Source of the DNA: HGM11501 sp045123995
Lineage (GTDB): Bacteria; Bacillota; Clostridia; CAKSNL01; HGM11501
Assembly: GCA_045123995.1 (NCBI GenBank)
Contig: JBGVKY010000001.1
Span: forward strand, 1-64,000
Length of the DNA stretch: 64,000 nucleotides
Reading direction: 5' to 3'
Below the pieces are notes generated by a model. The model was not told the DNA's origin and did no database searches. It worked only from the letters and a program-made list of their open reading frames with translations. Below are positions 52,770 through 60,571 of the stretch, in pieces. The first letter of the stretch is position 1; every line of letters starts with the position of its first letter. A program made the position numbers and the translations under genes.

Positions 52770-53651
52770 TTAAACTTTAAGGTGTCTTGTAGTTGACCAG
52801 GTGCTGGCAAAAGCACCCATAAGACAACCAAAGGCAATCACCAGCAAAATGAGTATTCCTGAGATATCAGATGGGGCGCAAAGCTTCATAATCGGGAAAG
52901 TTTCTGTCACAGAGCTGTATAAGGGGATATATCCCGAAAACGTTACTGCAAGAGCCAGTATACTTCCTATAAAGCCTATTATAATACCCTCGATAATAAA
53001 GGGCCAGCGGATAAACCAGTTGGTGGCACCTACAAATTTCATTATATGGATTTCTCCTGAACGGGATGCAACCGAAAGCTTTATGGTATTTGAAATAATG
53101 AAAAGCGACACTATCATTAAAATGAGCATTATAATAAAGCTTGCATTTTTAACATACGATGTGATGCTTATTACATTATCAACCGTATCCTGATGGTTTA
53201 TAACCTCGGCTATTCCGGGGATTTTCTCCACTTCTTTTGCAGTTTCGCTCGCAAGCGAAAGGTCTTCCAGCGTGATTTTTACACTGTTTCTCAAAAAGTC
53301 TTCACCCTCTAACCCCTCAAGAGCTATAGAATTGCCCTGAAGTCTTTCGGAGTAGTTACTGAACGCCTGTGCCTTTGTTTCATAGGCAGTGTCCGCCACA
53401 TTGGGAACATCCTTTACCCTGTCCGCTATGGCAAGGGCATCTTCCCCGTCAATGGAAATATCAATATACGCCTGAATTTCACACTGGGATTTAATCTGCT
53501 CACTTATATAATTTATATTAAGCGAAAAAAGTGTAAATACGCTGAACAAAAACAAGCAGCATCCAATAGTCAAAATCGAGGATATGGACATAAGCTTGTT
53601 ATGTACTATACTTAAAATTGCTGTCTTTGTGTAATATCTGGAATTATTCAT
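52770..53651 (-). CDS. ftsX: cell division ABC transporter permease FtsX
   Basis: 293 residues from the ATG at 53649-53651; a TTG codon immediately before it sits closer to the GGAGG site inside the end of ftsE and could be used instead. Membrane segments: one near residues 20-50 (MSISSILTIGCCLFLFSVFT), an extracellular domain of about 110 residues, then three C-terminal helices (SFIIMLILMIVSLFIISNTI, IIEGIIIGFIGSILALAVTF, ISGILILLVIAFGCLMGAFA). The HIMKFVGATNWFIRWPFIIE segment is the FtsX coupling motif. It overlaps ftsE by eight bases and transmits ATP hydrolysis to the M23 partner downstream. Confidence 0.95.
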   Translation of the reverse strand: MNNSRYYTKTAILSIVHNKLMSISSILTIGCCLFLFSVFTLFSLNINYISEQIKSQCEIQAYIDISIDGEDALAIADRVKDVPNVADTAYETKAQAFSNYSERLQGNSIALEGLEGEDFLRNSVKITLEDLSLASETAKEVEKIPGIAEVINHQDTVDNVISITSYVKNASFIIMLILMIVSLFIISNTIKLSVASRSGEIHIMKFVGATNWFIRWPFIIEGIIIGFIGSILALAVTFSGYIPLYSSVTETFPIMKLCAPSDISGILILLVIAFGCLMGAFASTWSTTRHLKV

Positions 53652-54330
53652 CAAGGTTATACAATCCTCCCTCTTCGTCACGGGTGAGTTTTCCGTCATC
53701 CACCACCAAAAGACGCTTCGGACGGGCATTTACAATCTCAGATGCATGTGTTGCCATAAGAATTGTAGTTCCGCTTTTATTTATAGATTCCAATGTGTCC
53801 ATGATGTCCATTGCAACAATCCTGTCAAGATTTCCTGTAGGCTCGTCTGCTAAAATAACAGTGGGACGGTTAACCAACGCACGTGCGATGGAAACTCTCT
53901 GCTGTTCACCGCCTGAAAGCTCAGATATATCGCATCTTGCTTTACCGGAAAGTCTTACCTGATCCAACACTTCGGGAACTCTTTTTCTTATAGCTTTACT
54001 GCTTGCACCTACAACCTGCATAGCAAAAGCAACATTGTCATACACCGTGGTTTTTGGAAGCAACTTAAAGTCCTGATAAACCATGCCGAGACTTCTTCGT
54101 AAATAAGGAATTTCTTTCCTTGAAAGACCCGAAATCTCAACTCTGTCAACGAAAATCTGACCGTCTGTCAGATTTTCCTCACGCATTAAAAGTTTCATTA
54201 TAGAGGATTTTCCCGCACCGCTTCTGCCGGTTAAGTACACAAATTCTCCTCTTTCAATTTTGAAAGACAAATCATCCAAGGCTTTTGTGCCGTTAGGATA
54301 AGTCAGGGTAACATTTACAAATTCTATCAA
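53644..54330 (-). CDS. ftsE: cell division ATP-binding protein FtsE
   Basis: 228 residues. ABC ATPase: FVYLTGRSGAGKSSIMKLLM (Walker A), MVYQDFKLLPKTTVYDNVAF (Q-loop), ISELSGGEQQRVSIARALVN (signature) and PTVILADEPTGNLDRIVAMD (Walker B and D-loop), then ILMATHASEIVNARPKRLLV (H-loop). MIEFVNVTLTYPNGTKALDD is the usual FtsE start. With FtsX it forms the membrane switch that activates peptidoglycan hydrolysis. It starts 10 bases after the cdaR-like gene, so they share a transcript. Confidence 0.96.
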   Translation of the reverse strand: MIEFVNVTLTYPNGTKALDDLSFKIERGEFVYLTGRSGAGKSSIMKLLMREENLTDGQIFVDRVEISGLSRKEIPYLRRSLGMVYQDFKLLPKTTVYDNVAFAMQVVGASSKAIRKRVPEVLDQVRLSGKARCDISELSGGEQQRVSIARALVNRPTVILADEPTGNLDRIVAMDIMDTLESINKSGTTILMATHASEIVNARPKRLLVVDDGKLTRDEEGGLYNLDE

Positions 54331-54340
54331 GTTTTACACC

Positions 54341-55426
54341 TCAAATCTTATTAGGATTAGATTCAAGATACTTTTTAACCATCATTGCTACTTTAAATAC
54401 AATGGCGTCATCGAAAACTCTCAAATCAAGGCCTGTAAGCTTCTGCACCTTGTCAAGTCTGTATACAAGGGTATTTCTGTGAACATAAAGCTGACGTGAA
54501 GTTTCCGACACGTTAAGATTCTTTTCAAAGAATTTCTGAATTGTAACAACTGTTTCATGGTCTAAGGTATCTAAAGAGCCTTTTTCAAAAACTTCGTCTA
54601 AGAAAAGCTTGCACAAGGTTGTGGGAAGCTGATAGATAAGACGGCCGATACCTAAATTGTTATAGCTCATTATAGGCTTGTCCGTATCCATAACCTTTCC
54701 TACCTCGAGTGCCACATGGCTTTCACGATAGCTCTTTGCAATATCCTTCATGTCGGTAACAATTGTTCCGATACCGATAAATGCATTTATCATAAGCTCA
54801 GAATTTATGGTGTCAAGCAGAGATTTTGCAATCTTCTTAACGTCCTTGTCTGCGGAATTTGCCTTGATTTCCTTGACAATTGCAATATCTTTGGAATCAA
54901 TTCTTATAATAAAATCCTTTTCCTTATCGGGAAAAATGTTTGAAAGGATATCCATCGCTGCATTATCATGCTCCGAATCAACTCTTACAGTCATAACAAC
55001 TCTTGTTACATCAGTTGCTATATGAAGTTCCTTTGTCTTTGCAGTAAGGTCTCCGGGCAGAATGTTATCCAAAAGTACATTCTTCACAAAGTTGAGCTTG
55101 TCAAACTTCTCATCGTAGAACTGCTTTATGCTTAAAATTGAAACAGAAAGGATGCTTACGTCTTTTTTTGCCTCTTCATCTTCGCCCTCAACAAACGCGA
55201 TAAAGTCAGTCTTTCCTCTCATTCCGCCACCGATAAATGTATATCCGCCTGCTACATAAACCCTGCCAGGTTCAGAGCACTGTCTTTGTACCTCGTCTAA
55301 AATTTCTTCTATGCCTTTTATGTCCGTAAATGAGCTTATGGTGTCGTTATCCAAAATCACGCCGGAAGGACGGCCGAAAGCCTCCTTGAGCTGATATACC
55401 ACGCTCTGAAAAAATTTATTTGACAT
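54341..55426 (-). CDS. CdaR/PucR-family transcriptional regulator
   Basis: 361 residues from the ATG at 55424-55426 with GGAAAGGAA upstream. The C-terminus is the PucR-type helix-turn-helix: DHETVVTIQKFFEKNLNVSE, TSRQLYVHRNTLVYRLDKVQ and KLTGLDLRVFDDAIVFKVAM. The middle contains a GGDEF-like beta-alpha domain (IRIDSKDIAIVKEIKANSAD and AFIGIGTIVTDMKDIAKSYR, then SHVALEVGKVMDTDKPIMSY), as in sugar-diacid regulators. The ligand is unknown. It stands right before ftsEX, which is not its usual setting. Confidence 0.88.
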   Translation of the reverse strand: MSNKFFQSVVYQLKEAFGRPSGVILDNDTISSFTDIKGIEEILDEVQRQCSEPGRVYVAGGYTFIGGGMRGKTDFIAFVEGEDEEAKKDVSILSVSILSIKQFYDEKFDKLNFVKNVLLDNILPGDLTAKTKELHIATDVTRVVMTVRVDSEHDNAAMDILSNIFPDKEKDFIIRIDSKDIAIVKEIKANSADKDVKKIAKSLLDTINSELMINAFIGIGTIVTDMKDIAKSYRESHVALEVGKVMDTDKPIMSYNNLGIGRLIYQLPTTLCKLFLDEVFEKGSLDTLDHETVVTIQKFFEKNLNVSETSRQLYVHRNTLVYRLDKVQKLTGLDLRVFDDAIVFKVAMMVKKYLESNPNKI

Positions 55427-55481
55427 AACAATCATTCCTTTCCAAGCTTTCACCTATACTTAGATACAAAAATACTATCAT

Positions 55482-55509
55482 ATAGTATATAATACTCTTT
55501 TTTTGTCAA
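55482..55509 (-). promoter_or_regulatory. promoter region of the cdaR-ftsEX operon
   Basis: Minus strand TTGACA (55504-55509) with TACTAT 16 bases away (55482-55487). The -10 falls in a palindrome ATACTAT-N3-ATAGTAT (55472-55488), so the exact box is uncertain. This is the only good -35 in the gap. Confidence 0.6.
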
Positions 55510-55622
55510 TTTTGCAAGAAAAATCTTTAATATTTTTGTGATTTTTTTATTTTTTTACCTTTTAGTGTCTTAAAATCTTCCTGTGCATAAAATATTTAGG
55601 GGTAATGAAAGGAGTGAACCCT

Positions 55623-55862
55623 ATGCTTATCTTATTAAATTCAGGAACAAGCGCCCAAAGGCTCAAAAAAATCCTGACAAATTCTTCTATTCCCTCCGAA
55701 ATTATCCAGACTCCGAAATCCATTTCCGAAGGTGGCTGCACCTACTCCTTAAGAGTGAAAAGCGAAAATAAAGAGAAAATACTTTCCAGCGCAAAAGATG
55801 CCCGTATAAATATAAGGGCAATCTATGAAGAAGACAACATGGGAAACTTTTCTCACTCATGA
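55623..55862 (+). CDS. DUF3343 putative Se/S carrier-like protein
   Basis: 79 residues from the ATG at 55623 with AAAGGAG upstream. The start MLILLNSGTSAQRLKKILTN and SIPSEIIQTPKSISEGGCTY, SLRV fit DUF3343, small proteins annotated as putative selenium/sulfur carriers because they co-occur with cysteine-desulfurase-like enzymes or SelD. The conserved Cys in G-G-C is the presumed thiol or selenol carrier site. It lies 33 bases before a cysteine desulfurase gene, so the pair probably works together. No selD is in this window. Confidence 0.72.
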   Translation: MLILLNSGTSAQRLKKILTNSSIPSEIIQTPKSISEGGCTYSLRVKSENKEKILSSAKDARINIRAIYEEDNMGNFSHS

Positions 55863-55895
55863 TAAAAATAAATTCAACGGAAAGGGGCATTTTTT

Positions 55896-57023
55896 TTGAT
55901 TTATCTTGACAATGCTGCCACTTCATTTTTGAAGCCTGACTCAGTAAAAAAGGCAGTTAATTTTTCCCTTAACAATTTTTCAAGCCCCGGAAGAGGCTCC
56001 TACCGTAATGCCTACTGTGCAAGCGAAATTATTTTTTCTGCCAGAGAAGCTCTGGCAAAGCTTTTTAATATAGATTCAAGCGAAAATATAATATTCACCG
56101 ATAACGCCACCACCGCTATAAATACTGCCCTTAAAGGTCTTATTAAAGAGGGTGATTCCTTTTTAATTTCCACCATGGAGCATAACGCTGTGGCAAGGCC
56201 CTCTAACCTTCTCAACGAAAAAGGAGCCACTCTCTATTATGTCAAAGGCGATGAAAAGGGTTTTGTAAAAAAAGAGGCTTTATTGTCCTCCTTAAATCCC
56301 GATATAAAACTGGTATGTTTAATTCATTCATCCAATGTAACCGGAAGTATAAATGACCTTACAGAAATAGGTAAAGAGCTTAAAGAAAGAGATATCTTAT
56401 TCATGGTAGATGCATCCCAGAGTGCCGGTTCGGTACCGATCGATGTAGAAAAATCATGTATTGATATTTTAGCTTTTCCCGGTCACAAGGGTCTTTTAGG
56501 TCCTCAGGGAACAGGCGGTCTTTATATAAGAGAGGGCATACTGCCCGATTCATTGACCGAAGGCGGAACAGGCAGCTTTTCAGAATCCCTTACCCAACCT
56601 TTAGTTCTTCCCGACCGTTTTGAAAGCGGAACTCCCAACGTCCCCGGAATTTCCGGTCTTCTTTCCGGAGTTAATTTCATTTTAAGACACAAGGTTGAAA
56701 ACATTCATGCTTACGAAACGGAGTTAATCAGAATTCTGGCGGAGGATTTCAGCGTGATTCCATCCGTTAAAATAATGGGAACTCCGGGAGAAAATTCAAC
56801 CTCAGTTATGTCCATCGTAACAAAAGAAGATTCCTCCGTCTTAGCCGAAAAGCTTTATAAAAATCACGGCATTTGCGTAAGGGCCGGGCTTCACTGTGCA
56901 CCACTTGCCCACGAAACCATAGGAACCTTTGATACCGGTACTGTACGCTTTTCCCCGGGCTTTTTCAATACAAGAGAAGAAATGAAAAAAACAGCACTTG
57001 CACTTTGCAAGTGTCTTAAATAA
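55896..57023 (+). CDS. cysteine desulfurase (class V aminotransferase fold)
   Basis: 375 residues, TTG start at 55896 with AAAGGGG upstream. PLP enzyme: MIYLDNAATSFLKPDSVKKA, FTDNATTAINTALKGLIKEG, STMEHNAVARPSNLLNEKGA, CLIHSSNVTGSINDLTEIGK, VDASQSAGSVPIDVEKSCID with LAFPGHKGLLGPQGTGGLYI (the PLP Lys) and ICVRAGLHCAPLAHETIGTF (the active Cys loop). Group II-like (CsdB/SufS) by the R-x-G-x-H-C-A motif. It mobilises sulfur or selenium from cysteine or selenocysteine; the DUF3343 partner is the likely acceptor. It ends at a terminator. Confidence 0.88.
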   Translation: MIYLDNAATSFLKPDSVKKAVNFSLNNFSSPGRGSYRNAYCASEIIFSAREALAKLFNIDSSENIIFTDNATTAINTALKGLIKEGDSFLISTMEHNAVARPSNLLNEKGATLYYVKGDEKGFVKKEALLSSLNPDIKLVCLIHSSNVTGSINDLTEIGKELKERDILFMVDASQSAGSVPIDVEKSCIDILAFPGHKGLLGPQGTGGLYIREGILPDSLTEGGTGSFSESLTQPLVLPDRFESGTPNVPGISGLLSGVNFILRHKVENIHAYETELIRILAEDFSVIPSVKIMGTPGENSTSVMSIVTKEDSSVLAEKLYKNHGICVRAGLHCAPLAHETIGTFDTGTVRFSPGFFNTREEMKKTALALCKCLK

Positions 57024-57051
57024 AAAAGAGGGTGTATTACACCCTCTTTTT
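57023..57051. terminator. bidirectional terminator after the desulfurase and nahK-like genes
   Basis: A 13-bp stem AAAAAGAGGGTGT (57023-57035) with ACACCCTCTTTTT (57039-57051), loop ATT. Both convergent genes end within it. Confidence 0.93.
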
Positions 57052-58114
57052 AAATTTCATTTATAATCTTCTCCATTGAAGAAAGCTTCGTTTCAATGTC
57101 ATAAACAAGCTTAAACTGATTTCTTGCCCTGTCTAAATTATGATTTTCATTATTAATCTTAAAATATACATCGCCCATTATATAATCGGTTAAGAAACGA
57201 ATTCCGCATTCTAAGGTTAAAAGCTTTGCAGAAAAGGGCAAAAGCTTTCTTTCAGCGTCTTTCAATATAGCCCCTGTTTCCTCTAAATAGCCTGAAACAA
57301 ACGCCTTATATAAATCCATATCAAACCATACCTTTGAAAGGTCAGTTTCATCCTCAACTGCGGAGGATGCCCCGAATCTTAGGGCATCTCCGAAGTCATA
57401 AAGCAATGAGCCGGGCATAACCGTATCCAGGTCCAGAACACAGACTCCGCATCCCGTTTTATCATCCAACAATACGTTGTTGAGCTTGGTGTCGTTGTGG
57501 GTTACCCTTAAGGGGACTTCCCCACTTTTAATAGCGTCAGTAATCATTGATGCTTCACTTCTTCTTGCCATGGCAAAAGCAATTTCGTTCCCTACAAGCT
57601 TTGCTCTTCCAAAAGGGTCATTTTTTATAGCTTCATCAAGCTGTAAATAACGGTTGGGAGTGTTGTGAAAATCCTTTATGGTTTCATGCAAACTTTCAGC
57701 AGGGTACTTATCAAGATACATGGCAAAACGTCCGAAAGCCCTTGCCGCTTCGTAAAACTGCTTGGGACTTTCTGCAAGATTATAGCTTTTTGCCCCGGAT
57801 ATAAATTTATAGATACGATAGGCTTCCCCTGATTCAGACTTATAATAATTTTTACCGTCCCTGGTTTTTATCAAGGTAAGGGTTTCTCTGTCAGGATTTC
57901 CTCCATCTTTTAATATCTCATTTCTTAAGTATTCCGTTACTCCCGAAATATTTTCCATAAGACCGTGTACATCTAAAAATATATCCGTATTTATCTTTTG
58001 GAGAATGTAATTTTTATTGCCTAATATATAAGTGTCATTTATATGCCCGTCACCATAGGAAGCTATTTCTCCATCCAAGTTATAGGCTTTTAATATTTCA
58101 CTTATTAAGACCAT
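57050..58114 (-). CDS. N-acetylhexosamine 1-kinase-like phosphotransferase (APH fold)
   Basis: 354 residues of the aminoglycoside-phosphotransferase fold. The catalytic loop VPLRVTHNDTKLNNVLLDDK (H-x-D-x-K-x-x-N) is followed by CVLDLDTVMPGSLLYDFGDA (metal Asp), and the N-terminal lobe has YILQKINTDIFLDVHGLMEN, the pattern of NahK-type kinases, which phosphorylate GlcNAc/GalNAc at C1. The start overlaps the nucleotidyltransferase gene by 17 bases. A kinase giving a sugar-1-phosphate next to a sugar nucleotidyltransferase is an apt UDP-sugar salvage pair. Substrate assignment is inference; no lacto-N-biose genes are visible. Confidence 0.75.
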   Translation of the reverse strand: MVLISEILKAYNLDGEIASYGDGHINDTYILGNKNYILQKINTDIFLDVHGLMENISGVTEYLRNEILKDGGNPDRETLTLIKTRDGKNYYKSESGEAYRIYKFISGAKSYNLAESPKQFYEAARAFGRFAMYLDKYPAESLHETIKDFHNTPNRYLQLDEAIKNDPFGRAKLVGNEIAFAMARRSEASMITDAIKSGEVPLRVTHNDTKLNNVLLDDKTGCGVCVLDLDTVMPGSLLYDFGDALRFGASSAVEDETDLSKVWFDMDLYKAFVSGYLEETGAILKDAERKLLPFSAKLLTLECGIRFLTDYIMGDVYFKINNENHNLDRARNQFKLVYDIETKLSSMEKIINEI

Positions 58115-58946
58115 CGTAAAGACCTTTCTTCTGAAGGTCCTGAAGTGCGCATCTTACTCCCTCGGCATCTTCTTTATATGTAACTCCGTACCACTTATCG
58201 TCGGTTTCGTAAACCTTGACTTTTGTAAGACCTTCATTTACAGCTCTGCTGATTGCAAGAGGAATATAAAATTCACTCTTGGGAGTATTTATTTCCTTTT
58301 CAAGAAATTCGTCAAAGTAAGGTGTGATATAATCGAAAAGTTCAGGTGTAAGACCCCACATATTCATGGACACTAAAGTATCTTCAGGATAGCCTGAATT
58401 CTTATCGACGCTTGTCTCGTCAATATCATAAAGGTATCCGTCAGCTACCTTACAAACACCTCTTGTTACTGCTCCTGTTTCCGATAATGTATTGTAGAGT
58501 TTATATCCTGCCAGAGCAAAGCCCTCCTCGTTATCCAGATGCTCCTTTAACTTTTTAAGGCCTTCTTTTCCGTAGTAATCGTCTGCATTTATTATTACAA
58601 AAGGTGAATCAATAAGCTCCTTCGCACACAAAACGGCGTGACCTGTTCCCCAGGGCTTTACGCGTCCTTCAGGTACAGTATAGCCGGAAGGCAATTTATC
58701 AAGCTCCTGATAGGCGTATTTAACAGGAATTTTAGCTTCTGTTCTCTTTCCCACGGTTTCCTTAAAATCCTTTTCGATTTCCTTTTTTATTATAAAAATA
58801 ACCTCACTATATCCCGCTTCGATAGCATCGTTTACGGAAAAGTCCAGAATTGCCTCTCCGTTAAGACCAAAAGGTTCCATTTGCTTAAGTCCGCCGAAAC
58901 GGCTTCCCATACCTGCTGCCAAAACTACCAATGCTGTTTTTTTCAT
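58098..58946 (-). CDS. sugar nucleotidyltransferase (NTP_transferase family)
   Basis: 282 residues. The start KTALVVLAAGMGSRFGGLKQ is the L-A-A-G-x-G-S-R-x-x-x-x-K/Q nucleotide loop; GEAILDFSVNDAIEAGYSEV and PWGTGHAVLCAKELIDSPFV follow, then VIINADDYYGKEGLKKLKEH with the metal Asp pair and SMNMWGLTPELFDYITPYFD. It joins a nucleoside triphosphate and a sugar-1-phosphate. It lacks the C-terminal hexapeptide domain of GlmU. It follows gpsA by 13 bases and precedes the NahK-like kinase. Confidence 0.85.
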   Translation of the reverse strand: MKKTALVVLAAGMGSRFGGLKQMEPFGLNGEAILDFSVNDAIEAGYSEVIFIIKKEIEKDFKETVGKRTEAKIPVKYAYQELDKLPSGYTVPEGRVKPWGTGHAVLCAKELIDSPFVIINADDYYGKEGLKKLKEHLDNEEGFALAGYKLYNTLSETGAVTRGVCKVADGYLYDIDETSVDKNSGYPEDTLVSMNMWGLTPELFDYITPYFDEFLEKEINTPKSEFYIPLAISRAVNEGLTKVKVYETDDKWYGVTYKEDAEGVRCALQDLQKKGLYDGLNK

Positions 58947-58959
58947 AATAGCACTTCCT

Positions 58960-59946
58960 TTACACTTCTTCTTTTTTATCTCTTATCATCAAATCCAGTA
59001 CCGCGGATTTAGGGTTCTTATTTTCATATAAAACAGAGTATGCCTCGTTTACAATTGGCATTTCAACTCCTGCCTTTTTAGAAAGCTCATAGGCCGCGGA
59101 GCAGGTCGTTATACCCTCTGTAACCATTTTTATTTCATCCAATGTTTCTTCTAAGCTCTTTCCCTGACCGAGAAGTATTCCTGCACGTCTGTTTCTGCTA
59201 TGCATACTGGTACATGTCACGATTAAATCCCCTATTCCGGTAAGCCCCATAAAGGTCTCACGCCTTGCTCCCATGGCTATTCCCAGTCTTGTAATTTCCG
59301 CAAGTCCTCTGGTCATTAAAGCCGCCTTGGTATTATCTCCATAGCCAAGGCCGTCAATCATGCCTGCACAAAGAGCGATAACGTTCTTAAGTGCACCGCC
59401 GATTTCTATTCCCTTTAAATCAGAATTTGTATAAACCCTGAACGATTCGCACATAAATAATTCCCTTGCAATCTCGGCATCTTCCATATTTTCGGCTGAC
59501 GCCACAACTGCCGTGGGTATAAATCGCGCAACTTCCTCCGCATGAGAGGGACCTGTCAAAACAGCAACCCGGGCATCTTTAATTTCTTCCTTTATGCACT
59601 CCGACATAGTTTTATATGTACCTTGTTCCAAGCCCTTGGTGCAGTTTATTATAAGTCTGTCTCCTATATAGGGAGCCATCTTTTTAGCATAATCTCTTAA
59701 TTTATGGCTGGGAAGAACAGTTACAACCGCTTCCGCTTTTTTCACTGCTTCTTCAAGATCCGAAGTAAATTCTATTCCATCCGGAATTTTAACACCAGGA
59801 AGAAATGCTTTATTTTCCCTGTCCTTTTTAAGCTTTTCGCTTTCTTCTTCCTGCCATGACCACAAGATTACTTCATGAGAGTTTTTGGATAAAAGAATAG
59901 CAAGGGCTGTTCCCCATCCGCCTGATCCTATTACAGAAATTTTCAT
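58960..59946 (-). CDS. gpsA: glycerol-3-phosphate dehydrogenase GpsA
   Basis: 328 residues. Makes sn-glycerol-3-P from DHAP for phospholipids. Motifs: ISVIGSGGWGTALAILLSKN (NAD-binding), CTKGLEQGTYKTMSECIKEE, AVLTGPSHAEEVARFIPTAV, IEIGGALKNVIALCAGMIDG (catalytic Lys), GLGYGDNTKAALMTRGLAEI and GLTGIGDLIVTCTSMHSRNR. Nine bases follow plsY, which uses its product. Confidence 0.97.
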   Translation of the reverse strand: MKISVIGSGGWGTALAILLSKNSHEVILWSWQEEESEKLKKDRENKAFLPGVKIPDGIEFTSDLEEAVKKAEAVVTVLPSHKLRDYAKKMAPYIGDRLIINCTKGLEQGTYKTMSECIKEEIKDARVAVLTGPSHAEEVARFIPTAVVASAENMEDAEIARELFMCESFRVYTNSDLKGIEIGGALKNVIALCAGMIDGLGYGDNTKAALMTRGLAEITRLGIAMGARRETFMGLTGIGDLIVTCTSMHSRNRRAGILLGQGKSLEETLDEIKMVTEGITTCSAAYELSKKAGVEMPIVNEAYSVLYENKNPKSAVLDLMIRDKKEEV

Positions 59947-59955
59947 ATTTTTCTC

Positions 59956-60567
59956 CTATTTCTTACTGAATGTAGTTTTGGATTCTTCACCCTTTATAAG
60001 TCTCTTTATGTTGGTTCGGTGTCTTATAATGGTGAGTATTGCCGCAAAGGCTATGAATAAAAATACATATGTATCAGACATAAACGACGAAAACATAACC
60101 GCTATGCATGAAGATAAAATCGAACCCAAAGACACATATTTACTTATGCCAAAGACAACGATAAATGTTAAAATTGCAATGAATCCTATTTTGTAATCCA
60201 GCATAAAAAGTGCCGTAGCTGAAACTAAAACTCCCTTACCTCCCTTAAATGCAAAGTAAAGGGGGAAATTGTGTCCCATGATGCAGCCGACAGCTGCAGC
60301 TATTTTTCCGTAGAGCACAAATCCGGGTTCTATAGTTTTTGCGATAAGTCCCGCAATCAAAAGGGAAATTATGCACTTTAATATATCGCACAAGGTAACA
60401 ATTAACGCGGCACCTTTTCCGAAATTTCTTAAGGTATTGGTAGCTCCTGCATTTCCGCTGCCTAATTTTCTTATGTCTTTTCCCTTTAATCTGGAAAATA
60501 TTATTGCAGGGTTAATACTTCCGAGTAAGTAGCCTAATATGAGTCCTGAAATTATTATATATATCAT
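59956..60567 (-). CDS. plsY: glycerol-3-phosphate acyltransferase PlsY
   Basis: 203 residues with about five to seven hydrophobic segments. It acylates glycerol-3-phosphate using acyl-phosphate. Motifs of the family: GYLLGSINPAIIFSRLKGKD (S-I-x-x-A), IRKLGSGNAGATNTLRNFGK (the G-S-G-N-x-G-A-T-N motif) and HNFPLYFAFKGGKGVLVSAT (the G-H-x-F-P...K-G-G-K-G motif). Between der and gpsA, the usual Clostridial order. Confidence 0.96.
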   Translation of the reverse strand: MIYIIISGLILGYLLGSINPAIIFSRLKGKDIRKLGSGNAGATNTLRNFGKGAALIVTLCDILKCIISLLIAGLIAKTIEPGFVLYGKIAAAVGCIMGHNFPLYFAFKGGKGVLVSATALFMLDYKIGFIAILTFIVVFGISKYVSLGSILSSCIAVMFSSFMSDTYVFLFIAFAAILTIIRHRTNIKRLIKGEESKTTFSKK

Positions 60568-60571
60568 AAAA

